DNA of 64,000 nt from Gordionus sp. m RMFG-2023 (GCF_954871325.1 NC_088775.1:62597561-62661560), one strand, 5' to 3'. Counted from the stretch's first letter, positions 13,701 to 24,014 are shown. Notes: generated by a model not told the origin, from the letters alone. Translations and numbers: made by a program.

Positions 13701-16700
13701 TGGTCATATTGCCCCATATTGTTTGATAAGACTAGAAAAATTGCGATTTGCAAATTGTGGACGATTTGGCCATGATAGAAAGGAGAATAGAGTAGTATTA
13801 GCAATAATACCAGAGGTTATTTCCTGCAGAGACAAATGGGTCAAAATGCTCCGAATCTGGGAACTATTGAGAGTGAGGAAAGTGAAGGGATTATTGTGCC
13901 TATTTTAAAGAGAAAACGAAACATGGAGTGTTTAGATGTGGAAAAGAAGGGCATCTGAGGAGTGTGAAAGGTGTTGAAGTTTTAAGAGGTAAAAGGAATA
14001 TGTTCTCGTGGCAAAATGTGTGATGAGAGATTAAATATGATATAAGAAAGGGTAGTACATGACCCCTATCATCAGGAGCGTCACTAGCCTTTACAATCTC
14101 AGGGGGCTCAAAAAAAAATTTCAAAATTACCTTTTCTTTTAGTGGTATAAAAATAAAACTTCAAAATATTGGAGTTGGCAGTGATGGGAATTAGGAGCGG
14201 CGATGAAAAGAAGAGTGAGTGAAGACATCAGATTTAGGGATTATTAACCATAAAGTAGCAGCGGTTTTAGGATGGAACTAGATCACCCGAATAGGTCTTG
14301 ACTTGAGTATAGTATTGGAGGCATATTTGCGAGGTGTGTATTTGTACACAAAATAGTGGAGATGAGAGTATGAATAGGGTATGTTGGTGTTAAGAAGGAC
14401 TCTCAGATATTGAGACTATGTTCAGTCATAACTTGGAAGAGAGGAGAGGGAGAGTAGATAGGCTGCTAAGAATTTTAGGGGAGAACTATAGGGAGGAAAT
14501 TGGGGTTTTTTAAGGTTAACGTGACCTTATATATAAGATGAAAAGTAAGACGTGGGAAGAAGGAAAATTTCATGATGTTAAAAATAGAGAAGTGATATAT
14601 GATGGCACGCGAAATGGTGAAAAGTTGCAATAGGAACAAACTGGGGAGAGTGATGAAATAGAACAAGGAAGCATGGGAAAAGCGAGTATTCGAGGAGTTG
14701 AAAAGAAAATAAAGAAATGCACCCACTTAACGAAACAGAATTGAGTAGAATTACATATGATTAAAGTGAAAGAAGGAGTGCGACAATTAGTGTTTAACAT
14801 AAGGAGATTTTCGAAGATTTTGGATGCCTCAGAGATTATGAAGTGGATATTAAATTAAAGGAGGGTTGTATGCCAAAATTTTGTGCGCTTCAGCGAGTAC
14901 CGTTCGAGTGGTGAAAAGAAATGGAAATTCGATCAATGGGTACTACTTGCCCCGTGGAATATAATGAGTGGGCAATTCGGCCTGTGCTGGTAGAAGACCA
15001 CTGAAGGTTATGCGCAGATTTTCATATAATACTAAACCCATAGATCGTGTAGATGAAATATCCTTCCTTGCTACGAATTGAAGAGATATTAACCAATTTA
15101 AAAGATAGTTCGTATTTCAAATGCTTATTTGCAATTACGGGCGAAGCCTGAGGCATGGAAGTTATTAACTATTAGGCAGCTATTTTCTAGAATACTAAGC
15201 GGCAGATATTTACAGAAAATCTCGCAGAAAGATGCCGCCGATTATTTTACAATATGCATATTTCAAAACAGAAGGAATGAACAAGTTTACTTTTTAGAAT
15301 GTAAATTTATAAAAAAAATGAGCCGCTATTGAAAATAAGTATTATATATATTTATTCAATTTTTATAATTTTATAGCAGCTTTTTAATGCAAGGAATTTC
15401 TAAGTTGATTTTATAGAAATTCGAAGTTTCTAAAGAGGGTTATTAATTTAAAAAATTAAAGAAATTATGCAAACAAATTTTATTCCTATAATGCAACAAT
15501 ATAGAGTCATATAAATTAGTTTATTACAGCTCCCGAATTATATTGATCATAATAGGATCCACTTTGATCGCCTTGGGCTATAGGAGCTTGTTGTCTTATG
15601 TTATTGATCGAAGGCAAAAATAAGCCTCTACTGCGATTACCGGCTTGCCTAGGGCTATTATTCACCATTCTATTTGAAGGTGTAAACAATGAAAAAGTGT
15701 TCCTCGGTGATGGAACTCTCATTGGCTGTGAAAAATTTACGTTATTTATTATTTGCCGAAATTGAATACCACCCCTAGTTATGTTGTTATTATTGACATT
15801 ATTTCCTCGAAAAATAATATGTGGCGATATGGTTAAGTCGTCGTTACTCTCCATTGTTAAAGCGTTTAAGCCTTCATTTACTAAGTTGCTTCTAGAATTG
15901 GATTGTCTTCTATATTGCTGCATGTGAACTTTATGTGTAGGTGTATCGGTGGTAGTTAAAGTAGAAGGAATTTCCATTTTTTCCATAGAAGAACTAATTT
16001 TATCGTATTTATATTTTAAAATATTGAAAAGTTAATACTTTTTAAATAGTCTATTTATTTGACACATTTTTTGGATAAATAATTTAATTAAAAAATCAAA
16101 TTTGTAATTTATATAAGGCAAGTGATAACTATAGATTTGGCTAAAAGAAATTGCATCACTTTCTCTACATAGCCCCGAAATCAATAGTCATAGAGTAAGA
16201 TCGAACTATGAAGTATATAATATCAAATGATTTAATTATATCCTTAATGAATTAATAATTATTTTTAGCTTGTAACAAATACAATCTACATATATAATAT
16301 AAATCTGAAACTTAAACACATTCTTTAGCAATATTTAATCATAACTTGAAAATTTAAAATATAAATTATATATACCTTGGTTCTGGAAATTCTAGCACAC
16401 TGTTAAATTGTCTATAGTTCGTCTCGCTTTCCTCCCTATTGTTATCACTCGCTATTCTATTGTCTTCAATGTTAAAATGAGGTTTTATACAAATGACTCC
16501 GGCAGCTTCGCTGATTAAACAATTATTTTTTCCCCATTTTTTAGGGCAATTTTTTATTTTCTTGCCATTGCAAGATGGAGCTCGACATTCCATTAAACTG
16601 CCTTCAGTACCATCACAATTCAAATTGTCTAGCCAATATTCTTTTATGATTATTATGTTTTACAAAAAAGAGTGCTTTTGACTTTGATCATAAATTAAAT

Positions 16701-19503
16701 TTATAAAATTTTGACAAAAATAGAACAGAACAAATTATAGATTTATATGTAGCCAAATCTCTCATCTACAAATAAAAAAAAAGAGTGTGATTCTACCTAC
16801 ATATAATAATTTAAAAGCTATGATTTATTATGTGAAGTATGCCATTTTCGCCAATTTTCATCATACCGAGGGTAAAATGGCTAAGCATCTAGGTAAGATG
16901 GTTGAAATAAAATTGACCTAACTTTATTGTTATATTGAGCAAAATATTGCAACTTTGGTATTTAATCATCATTTTAAGTAACTAATCAATATAATACGGG
17001 AATGTAAATTTTTTTTATCAAAACACCACATTTTGAGTGTGCCCATTTTAGGCATATAGTAGTTGAGACCGGGGATAGTGTTATCCCGGGGCAGGTAATT
17101 TCTTTTCAAATATTTTTAAAAAATTAAAATTTTATTTTTGAAATTTAAATCATAAATGTATTTTAATAAGATGCTTCAATGATTCTAAAAATTTCCCGCA
17201 AAATTATTATCATGAAAATTTTTAAATGCAAATTTTAATTTTAACACCTCTAAAATAACTTTTTTTATAAATTACTCCGACTAAATTATCAATTCTATGA
17301 TAAACTCAATTTTATCATTTATAAAATATTGACAATATTAATGGTAATTTAATATCTTGAAGAGGACATAAGATATAACCCCCACCCGTAACCATTAAGC
17401 AAAGGTGCAAGTATTAAGTAGAAGCCTATTCAAGAATTATTTGCCAAAAGTGTAAGTTGTTTTGATGAAAATGATTTGTGACTTAATAAATATCCCTTAA
17501 AAAATAATTTCTAATCTATGGAAAAAAAGTTGGGGCGAAAGGATTTTGGAAAATATGCTTCCTCTATTTTTTGTAGCACTTAAATTTTTTATGAACAATA
17601 TAACCCTGGTCTCCCCTACTTGATTATTTTTAAAATTCTATTCCAAATAACACAAACTATCTTTTTATGTTCCTTTTTGCTTAAAAATAACTATTTATAT
17701 TGTGTAGACGTTAATATTTAAAAATTAGCTTTTTATAGCCTTAATCAGAGAGGATTTAATTTAACCTTTTTGCCCATAAAAACTTTACCCCAAAGGTGAT
17801 GTATCTATTTTACAAATTGTTATCACATGTCTTCTAGTTAAGCTATAAACTTCCGATAAATTTTATTTTATAATAGCTTTAAGGAACATGAATGCAAAGT
17901 TTTAAATTATGAACCTTAATATATTTTGCGAATAAATTAGAGGGTTTTTTTTATAATTTTTGGTAAAAAACGGGTTTTTGGCAAAATGTGTATTACCATT
18001 AAAATTTTCAAAAGATAATATGTAAGAAATTAGATATAAAAATGCATATTTACATCAATTAAAAGTCATTATGCTCTAGGTTTAAAAGGTTATTCGCGTT
18101 AACATTGGTACCCCGTCAATCGCTTTATCCCTGTCTCCCCTAATACCATTCTACAGCATTAATATCACACAAAACATATGTTTCTATTTTAGAGCTCTCA
18201 AATTATACCCTCTAATTAACCCTAGTAAGAATTCTAACTAATTCCTCAAAAATATTGACCATAATTATGAATAAAATAATTTAACTAGTTAGAATCTCCG
18301 GTTCTCAAAATTAAGGTTCTTTAGGCTTTGAAGTTCCGGTATAAATTACTTATTATTTATATTTTCTTTCTTATCTTTCTCGTATAAATTATTTTTAACT
18401 GAAAAGAAAATTTTTTAAGAGAAACTTGTAACTATCCCATATTCTGAATTTTTAGTTTCTCTTTTAACCCCAGGAAATCCGAGTTGCCGACATACAACTC
18501 TCGCTTCTTCCTTGTCCCACTCATCATCACATATGTATCCCCAAGAATTATTAAGGTATATTTGCACGTTGCCTTGGTAAATTATGCCTGATATCGGGTC
18601 AGCTAAACTCCCCTCTCCTCCTACCAAACGTAAAGCACCGTCAATCATATCCATATTTTGACCTTTTGGAGTTTTAAAATTGCTGGCGATTATGGCTAGG
18701 GACAAATATAAATGCTTGAATAAATTATTCTTTATCGATTTTGACGAGGACACATAGATGACGGATTTAATTATGGTAAAGTAGACTAGTTTCGCATATT
18801 TGTATGGCATAATGTGGAAGTTTTCGGTATGTGATTTCTGAGTTTTTTTTTTCTCCACTTTTTTCTTGCATGTCCTAAGTATACGATGATAGTCTTTGAT
18901 TGATGAAAGCAAGAAAAAAATAAAAAGTCGGTACGTGTTAAAATATTTAATTGCAAATTTGACCGCTTCTTTAAAATACAATATTATATATAAACCCAAA
19001 GTATGAAATATAGAATTGAGCATTGCGCATAATATGTCTCTTAACGATATTAATTTGTAACATATATTGCAATTAATGTTTGTATCAACGGAATCATTCC
19101 CATTCTCGTATATCAGACATTTATAAAATAAAAATGGAATTGAAATCAGCGTTAAGATAGCATTGAACCAACTCCAGATTATGTGGATTTTTTTATTTTG
19201 CCAATAGTTGAGATTAGGGTTATTACTATTGTTGATTATATCATTGCATGGTGATTGAAAAGAAGAATAAATAATTTTTTCGATCATTGGCAAATTATTA
19301 TCGTCACATGTTTTGTCGTTTAGAAAGCTGATTCTGAAAGAATCTCTGAGCATGATTTGACTATAATTAATAATAGATAATACGGAAAAATTACAAGGTA
19401 TTAAGCTAGACTGTCCGCCTTGGCTGCTACAACTATTTTTCGTATCTGGTTGATATGTTGCATATACTCCTGGGCAAGTTGCTTCTATTTTATTCAACAT
19501 CAT
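1750..19503 (-). CDS. loxl: Lysyl oxidase-like gene with two SRCR domains (nine-exon model)
   Basis: Predicted copper amine oxidase that would oxidise lysine in collagen/elastin-like matrix proteins outside the cell. Exons by descending coordinate: 19503-18426, 16640-16376, 15993-15528, 7252-7073, 6989-6839, 6780-6640, one of 5827-5710 or 5533-5416, 2188-1936, 1872-1750. All junctions keep frame and the lengths sum to 2775 nt, giving 924 residues plus stop. SRCR1 is about residues 289-410, a polar linker 411-603, SRCR2 about 609-713 and the LOX domain 714-924. The copper motif WDWHECHQHYH (793-803) is present. So are the lysine of GHKASFCLED (826) and the tyrosine of DVYKYDIDCQW (862), which family knowledge assigns to the lysyl-tyrosyl quinone cofactor. 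The order resembles LOXL2-4 but with two SRCRs instead of four. The N-terminus is the weakest part of the model. Confidence 0.85.
3230..3310 (+). pseudogene. LINE-like RNase H remnant
   Basis: One frame reads AVSLIFAWVNVHLSSVHNDI-AND and then stops. This recalls the RNase H ending W-V-x-H-x-x-x-x-x-N-x-x-A-D of LINE polyproteins. No reverse transcriptase could be linked to it, so the assignment rests on one short motif. Confidence 0.25.
3950..4120. mobile_element. Decayed MITE related to the one at 47.3 kb
   Basis: Shares blocks with the 47.15-47.48 kb region: taagattttagccaaa, and aagcctcaaaatttcgc next to a purine-rich gaag. Ends and target duplication are no longer clear. Confidence 0.3.
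5416..5533 (-). CDS. loxl: LOX-like exon 7b (canonical version)
   Basis: 118 nt with acceptor ttttattag and donor CATCA|GTAAAT. It encodes SAYRNLLRFTTAIANIGTAD, then FTPFLPKVMW and the copper-site start DWHECHQ. It keeps the TADF.P motif of human LOX (TADFLP), so it is taken as the canonical copy. It lies 176 bp downstream of exon 7a in the direction of transcription. Confidence 0.9.
5710..5827 (-). CDS. loxl: LOX-like alternative exon 7a
   Basis: 118 nt with acceptor ctttttatag and donor CACGA|GTAGTT. It encodes WKNSKRKLLRFTLAMANIG, then KVAFLPILPKKLW and the copper-site start WDWHQCHE. Its length and phases equal those of exon 7b, and 23 of 38 whole codons encode the same residue. The aspartate usual in the family motif (T)ADF.P is alanine here (KVAF). 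Joined to exon 8 it gives WDWHQCHEHYHSF, so the histidines are kept. It could be a used alternative exon or a copy that has begun to decay; there is no stop within it. Confidence 0.7.
6640..6780 (-). CDS. loxl: LOX-like exon 6: start of the lysyl oxidase domain
   Basis: Encodes LPDLVVDYRELEQTIHLDPT and the family hallmark CAMEENCVSSSA. This is the typical LOX domain entry directly after the last SRCR. The donor GAAATTG|GTAGGT leaves a one-nucleotide overhang that is compatible with both copies of exon 7 (G|GA Gly or G|AA Glu). Confidence 0.93.
6839..6989 (-). CDS. loxl: LOX-like exon 5: second half of SRCR2
   Basis: Encodes GPVLLSGVNCQGTEYNLGQC and then the closing AGVVCGQ of the SRCR. It is separated from exon 4 by an 83-bp intron and from exon 6 by a 58-bp intron. 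The donor AC|GTGAGT leaves one nucleotide, which joins exon 6 as CAG (Gln). Confidence 0.92.
7073..7252 (-). CDS. loxl: LOX-like exon 4: first half of SRCR2
   Basis: Exactly 60 codons. It encodes IQLRLAGGSNYNGRVEI, then SRWGTICGDGWSITEANVIC and LNFGYAEQ, which is the N-terminal half of an SRCR domain. The acceptor is tctcatttcag and the donor CACAG|GTTCCA. The SRCR is split at the same place as SRCR1, consistent with duplication of a two-exon unit. Confidence 0.92.
8175..9608 (+). pseudogene. Broken hAT transposase
   Basis: The segment from 8175 reads MSKVITNVSEPSKRSILDDL and later SAFCADNASVNFG and IGCICHILHNSCKKA, typical of the RNase H-like core of hAT transposases related to ZBED/SCAND3-type genes. 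After a shift near 8680 the frame continues as ELLRYVPIRWLSLIPAIERI. An in-frame stop lies at 9283-9285, followed by CEYVFSLPHSNASSE. A second shift near 9430 leads to MRTTWRKERNRIALTTLEAE and the end at 9606-9608. The last part is the hAT C-terminal dimerisation domain. At least three disruptions mean it is inactive. Confidence 0.85.
10020..10690 (-). pseudogene. Inverted second N-terminal piece of the same hAT transposase
   Basis: On the minus strand one reads RHQKSSKHKSVQGSL, TTVAEMVNTYHAVQHSESYL and then a MSKAI(I)-like start matching the plus-strand copy at 8175. Pieces of the core follow, including GKNQSVFTELSQHN against GKIQSVFTELRQHN of the plus copy. The element therefore holds parts of two transposase copies in opposite orientation. 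The frame is broken several times. Confidence 0.6.
10970..11260. repeat. Tandem repeat, 25-bp unit, about ten copies
   Basis: The unit agttggctattttattttgaaaaat (written here as 20 + 5: agttggctattttattttga, then aaaat) repeats about ten times, with one shortened copy near 11,140-11,155. It lies just inside the right end of the hAT element and is non-coding. Confidence 0.85.
11429..13230. other. Intronic stretch with degenerate tandem repeats
   Basis: A+T-rich intron 3 sequence. Between about 12,510 and 12,690, four to five degenerate units contain (t)aagtgtaggcgg, a variable stretch, atttTACA and gaagtcctctt. A G-run (ggggggga) sits near 11,710. No coding sequence is supported. Confidence 0.5.
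13240..13600. repeat. G+C-rich interspersed repeat
   Basis: Blocks gagccaggccggc, aaccggcttaggc, gggccgggcttggg, gggcttggg and gcgggcctgggc lie in A+T-rich spacer. They share gcttgggaattttt and gggccgggct-like blocks with the 33.12-33.24 kb repeat, so these are copies of one family. No exact target duplication was found. Confidence 0.45.
13600..15190 (+). mobile_element. Ty3/gypsy-type LTR retroelement fossil
   Basis: Old remnant in intron 3, antisense to the host gene. Recognisable parts in order are two gag-type zinc knuckles (CGRFGHDR near 13,755 and FRCGKEGHLRS near 13,940) and a reverse transcriptase N-terminal part (PVEYNEWAI near 14,955, ADFHIILNP near 15,020, EEILTNLKDSSYFK near 15,085). 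No LTRs could be identified. The element is badly broken, with many breaks, and its state suggests considerable age. Confidence 0.6.
15528..15993 (-). CDS. loxl: LOX-like exon 3: disordered linker between the SRCR domains
   Basis: 466 nt encoding about 155 residues rich in Asn, Ser, Gln, Arg and Pro with no recognisable fold (for example NNVNNNNITRGG and NSPRQAGNRSRG). It is assigned to the gene because its acceptor completes the exon 2 split codon (AG|T) and its donor GGAGCT|GTAATA is phase 0, as exon 4 requires. An isolated ATG-started gene is less likely: there is no domain, and the frame stops only a few codons past the donor. Confidence 0.7.
16376..16640 (-). CDS. loxl: LOX-like exon 2: second half of SRCR1 and start of linker
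   Basis: Encodes YWLDNLNCDGTEGSLMEC, the classic SRCR block, followed by C-x-C spacing that ends at AAGVIC. A polar segment leads into the linker. It starts in phase after the one-nucleotide overhang of exon 1 (codon A|AA) and ends GAACCAAG|GTATAT with a two-nucleotide overhang. At 265 nt it carries 87 whole codons between the split ones. Confidence 0.85.
16641..18425. other. LOX-like intron 1
   Basis: About 1.8 kb of A+T-rich intron. Short blocks such as gaccggggatag (about 17,070) and ctgtctcccctaata (about 18,130) look like decayed transposon ends, but no target duplication or coding sequence could be paired with them. Confidence 0.4.
18426..19503 (-). CDS. loxl: LOX-like exon 1: hydrophobic N-terminal region plus first half of SRCR1
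   Basis: A frame of 359 codons stays open, long for such A+T-rich DNA. Residues 1-100 are polar with scattered cysteines. Strongly hydrophobic stretches lie near 107-131, 157-177 and 191-202. SRCR1 begins at GALRLVGGEG (residue 289) and runs through WGYICDDEWDKEEARVVCRQ. The donor used is ACAA|GTTTCT; it is weak, but it restores the SRCR consensus across the junction. Met232 (MPYKYAKLVYFTIIKSVIYV) could instead start a shorter protein with an ordinary signal peptide, which is the usual arrangement for secreted LOX proteins. Without RNA evidence it is unclear whether the upstream 231 codons are translated or whether another first exon exists. Confidence 0.65.
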
Positions 19504-20110
19504 CTTTAAAAGATAATTTCCAAATATACTGAAATTAAATAATTCAAATATATCATTTACTATTTAAGAAACCTTAAAATTAATTAATTGACGACATAGT
19601 TTGTTTACATAACATATCTAATTTTCTTTTACATTTAAAATTATTATATTTCATAGATTTAATTAACCTAGAACGGCATTTTTATAAATTTCAACGCGTT
19701 AATTTTTATTTATATAAGAAATATTATTCTCTTAATTTAAGTGTTTTCAGTTTAAAACAAACTAATTACCTCATTTTAAAGCAGTTAAATTAACAGAAAT
19801 TTAATTAAGTTAAAATGGACAATAATTTTAAAATCCTCTCTTTCACCATAAATGTTAACAGGACCATAACCATTGAAGTGAAAAATTATTTCCATTCAAA
19901 AAATTCGCATGTGAAAAATTAATAAATAAAAACTATTGCAGATATGATATGTTGATCATATTGGGTTAAAATAAAATCTTGATTCATTTCTCTAAATCGA
20001 ATCACAAATTTAATATTTTAACAAATAAATTGCATATTTTAGATTTATAATTCAATTTGTAATAGAATATTTTAAAAAAATTAAAAGTGTTTTTATTTAT
20101 TTGATATTAA
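19504..20110. other. Upstream flank of the LOX-like gene
   Basis: A+T-rich DNA upstream of the first ATG (minus strand). No clear core promoter or further upstream exon is visible. The true first exon and promoter may lie here or further to the right. Confidence 0.35.
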
Positions 20111-20119
20111 TTCCTACTT

Positions 20120-21240
20120 TTAAAAGAAGCGCGCTACCGATATCAATACCCATCAAAAAAAGTAGTGCGCTATTAGCTACTATTTTTTTAAAGTAGCTTT
20201 GGCTACTTTTTACAAAAAATTTAGAAATAAATTTCTTATTTTTTTGCTTATAATGTAATTGCATAGTTTATAATACATAAAAATCAACATTTATAAATAT
20301 TAAATATAGTTAGTTTTGATTATAAAAAAATTTATGTAAAAAGACTATAATTATGTAATAAAAATAAATTTTGTTGCATTTTAATATTAAAATCATTTCT
20401 ATTCTATAGTTAGTCTAGAGCGACGATCAGAAAGTACAAGTTTCTCCTAAATATATAATCTCTCAACAATAGCACTTGGGCAAGGCAGTATTTAATTTTA
20501 TATACATATTTTTAATATAAGAAAAATTATCAAAAACACTCATTTGAGTATTTTTAATTTAAAAAACGCGTCTAGAGAATTTTCTATTATATTAATATTC
20601 TTTATTTCAAAAAAAATTATTAGTGAAAGTCGTTTTTGTGGTTATAACAAGGGCATTTTTGTCTGCTCAATTATTAGTGTCTGGAGACAAAAAATTGTTG
20701 TACCAGAGGATAGAGTTTTTATCAACATGGTAAATGATGGATTATCAACCAATGAGATTGGCTGAACTTATCAATTATAAAATCGACAATAACTTTATCG
20801 GCCAGTTTCTGAGAAATATTGGCATGTGCAATATTATTGATCAATTTAGCTTGAATTGAATTATCTTTTTGGGTGTAGTCTTCCTTATACCTAAATTATT
20901 AAGATATTTTTCTATCTCTTTAAAACTGTTGGCATGAACATTCTTATAAAATAAAAATACTATTAGAATTTAAAAATGACAATTATCTTTAAGTGTTTTT
21001 TGAGGATAGTTACTAGATTTATTTTAAGATATATTTTTTTACACTTTGAACAAATAAATTTGTAGCCATCTTTTGTTTTTACATTTATTTGAAAATATTT
21101 TTCAAATTTTGTGAAAATTTTGTATTATTGTATTGTTATTGAGGACATTTTTTTTAGGGTACCTTCCATTTCATTAATATCATAATTGTCTGATTCACTT
21201 ACATCGATTTGGTTACCCATTTGCGATAACATTTAAAATA
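20120..21240 (-). mobile_element. hAT transposase fragment with BED-like finger
   Basis: On the minus strand, about 21,160-20,990 reads YFQINVKTKDGYKFICSKCK and then KKHLK, a BED-type zinc-finger pattern. About 20,860-20,765 reads KLINNIAHANISQKLADKVI and VDFIIDKF, typical of hAT transposase just after the finger. Near 20,130-20,220 there are repeated (t)agtagc/gcgctac blocks like hAT subterminal repeats. Only N-terminal pieces remain, with interruptions. Confidence 0.5.
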
Positions 21241-21439
21241 ATTTACACCCGGCTAGACTTTAACGTGAAAAAAATAATTAAATCCAGGTCGGATTAAGAA
21301 ATCGACCTCTGCAAGGTTTCTAATTATTCTAAAAAGCCATTTTGGTTGATTAACAATTTTTGATGCCGCCCTATTAAATTGATTATAAGCATCATTTAAA
21401 AGGAAAATATGAAGCCATACCTAATGTATATTAAAGATT

Positions 21440-21720
21440 CCCGGCCTATTTAAAAAAAATGGGCTGGACTTAAATTTTCAAATAAAATGGGTGTTAAAAT
21501 TTTTATAAGAAACAGGGTGCCATTATTTTTTATTTATTTTTAGAACAATCAAAAACTCGATTATGTTCAGAGTAAAATGTAAAACTACATTGAAAAAAAA
21601 GTTAATTTATATTAAAATAAATTCGGGCAGGGAGGAAGAATGATTTTTATTTAGGGTTGGGCTTTTCGGGACAATTAAAAAATTCCGGATGGGTTGGGGT
21701 TCTATAAATAAAGTCCGTTG
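21440..21720. repeat. G+C-rich interspersed repeat
   Basis: Blocks ttcccggcc, gggctggac, ttcgggcaggg, ttgggcttttcggga and ccggatgggttgggg lie in A+T-rich DNA. The 60.4-60.5 kb element has the similar block gagcttttcggga. Probably a decayed non-autonomous transposon; ends undefined. Confidence 0.4.
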
Positions 21721-23245
21721 CAGATTACTAATATATATTATATTAAATTAAAATAATTAGAGATATTGACACTTTCATGCGAGGTATAAAAAATTAATTT
21801 TTTTATATATTATGTAAATTCTCATGTTCACACTAAGTAGACATTAACTTATTCATAATATTAACAGTTTCAATGACCTATATAATATAGAGGTTATGGA
21901 GGAACTAAAGTAAAATATGAACTTGAACAATATTATAAATATTTTTATGTTATAAAAAATATGATTTTATTAATTCGAAACAAAACATGTTATAAAAATA
22001 TATATACCATATAAATGTTAATATAATAATTATATACAAAAAAAATATGTAGAAGGGATTTTAAAAAAGTTAGGTTAACTCCTTAGAAAGGAGAAGTCCA
22101 ATGAAACTGATGTTATTGTATTTATGAATGACGATGGAAAGTCTGTGCTTAATTCCCTGGGTTCATCGGAAATTGTACAGTAATGTGAACCGAGTTCTTT
22201 GTTCCAGATTAAAGCATGGCCACTAAATGTGGAGAATTTAGAGAGATTATAGGTATGAAAATGTGTTCGTCGGATATTTCCTAATGTTTATTTATTTCAG
22301 ACAGCTCTTTAAAGGTGATTTTGGGATCTATATAAGAATAGTCCCAAATTTAATATTTACCTATTTCCAAGGATATAAAAAATGATAATAAAAATGCACA
22401 TGACTGTCTTTAAATCTCGAATTGTTAAATATCCTTAAAAACCTTAAATGATAGATAAGCAAGTCCTAATTTACTTAATGTTTTCAGTTAATTATGAATA
22501 TAATATCTAAGGCAGTGTACACAAGGAGAGCTCCCCACCCCCAAGGAAAATATCCAAATTGTTTTTAGATTACTTTTATGATATCTTGAATTTGCTTCTC
22601 ATTTCCTTTAAATTGGTAACCCCCCCCCCTCCGATTTTATCCCTCCTTAATTTAATATTTCTATAAAATCATCTAAAAAATTTGTTTTTTAGTTTATGAA
22701 AATGAAGAGATATATAGAAAAAATTTATACAAATTTCAATATTTAAAATAAAAAAACGAAAACATATTTCAATATGAATGAAATTAAATATATTTTCATA
22801 TAAATATAAACATCTCCGTAAAATGAGTAATTGTAGCAAGGAGCTCTGACTCAAATAAAACGTTTGAAAAGATGAGATGTATCAAATAAACTGATGAAAA
22901 ATGAAGCGAATTTTGGAAGATTATATGAATAATATAGAGTATCTTAGAAATTAAATTATATTTTTTTTTTGAGAATGTAACACGTGGCTTCTGAAGGTTG
23001 AGCGTGTTGTAGTTGTGAATTTTTACGTTATATATATATAATTTTATATATATTAAATGTCAATCAATTGGGATTTTTTAGATTACGATTTGTTTTGGGG
23101 AATTTTTAAGAAGGAATGGGATTGTGTAATTTTTTACCATATGATTGATAATAATGGATTTTTTTGTTTATATGGGAAATAAAGTTCATTTTTATTATAT
23201 GGATTCTTTTGTGTATTTTATAATGCTGTTCATTTTGGTATGTAA
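21721..23245. other. Non-coding stretch
   Basis: A+T-rich sequence with a C-run (about 22,619-22,632) and no supported gene. Long open frames here are low-complexity Phe/Ile/Lys translations. Confidence 0.4.
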
Positions 23246-23302
23246 AACAAAGAAGAATTATGATAATAAAGCTCATCTTTTAACAAAAAGTTGTGGGTTC
23301 GA

Positions 23303-23570
23303 TCCCCATCTTGGGCGCCAGTGAAATAGTTAGACAGTTGAGTCCAACCATTGGGGAGGGAAAGGGATCGACGTAATTCGAGGGTCCGGGATTGTCGGAG
23401 AATGGAACTAGGAGACCGGACCTTGCGGGCATTTTTATCAATTCCAAATAAGTACATTAAAATATCGAATAAATTAATCGTTACATAGGAGAAAAAAAAA
23501 GAAAATAATAATTATTTAATGATCTATAATTCTTTTTAAGGGGTCCTTATATACTATACATTTTCCAACA
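23303..23570 (-). mobile_element. Lone LTR with tRNA-Lys-type primer-binding site (fossil)
   Basis: On the minus strand an LTR-like unit runs from TGTTGGAAAATGTATAG (23,570) through TATATAAGGACCCC to TAACTATTTCA (23,322), a TG...CA structure of 249 bp. One base later comes TGGCGCCCAAGATGGGG, complementary to the 3' end of a tRNA-Lys. The tRNA-like match extends past the usual 18 nt (ATCGAACCC). No second LTR was found, so this is a remnant. The plus strand could instead be a tRNA-Lys-derived pseudogene, but its 5' half does not fold. Confidence 0.5.
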
Positions 23571-24014
23571 AAACAATAATTTAAAATCTATCCATTTATT
23601 GTTATAATACTTTTTTCCGTGTGATGGCCATCTCGAAACTGGCTAGGACCAGTTTTAGGTATATAACATATAAAAACAAACTTTGTCTATAAATTACGAT
23701 TAGGGTAAGACAAAATAAAGTATAATACTCTTTTGAGTGGGAACAAAACAAAAAGGAAACATATTTCTTTTATAGTACTATTTAAACACAACATATATAA
23801 CATTATTTTTTTTACATTTTTGTGATTTTGGCCAAATATTTTTCTATATTTTTTTTTGGATAGAAAACGTTTTCTATATTTTTAGATTAAATTTACAAAA
23901 ATATTTTTAATTAATTTAAATATCTTTTTTTAAAGTAAATCATATATATCGATACATATATATGTTGCATTCAATATTAAATCAATCAGCAAAACTCGAT
24001 TCTCAACCCGACCC

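Noticed and set aside
16840-17060. Possible MITE with tatgcc / ggcata ends
   Set aside because: The ends match over only a few bases and no target duplication is present.
23247-23320. Possible tRNA-Lys gene on the plus strand
   Set aside because: The 3' half with CCA is convincing, but the 5' acceptor strand and anticodon stem do not pair. The LTR plus primer-site reading on the minus strand explains it better.
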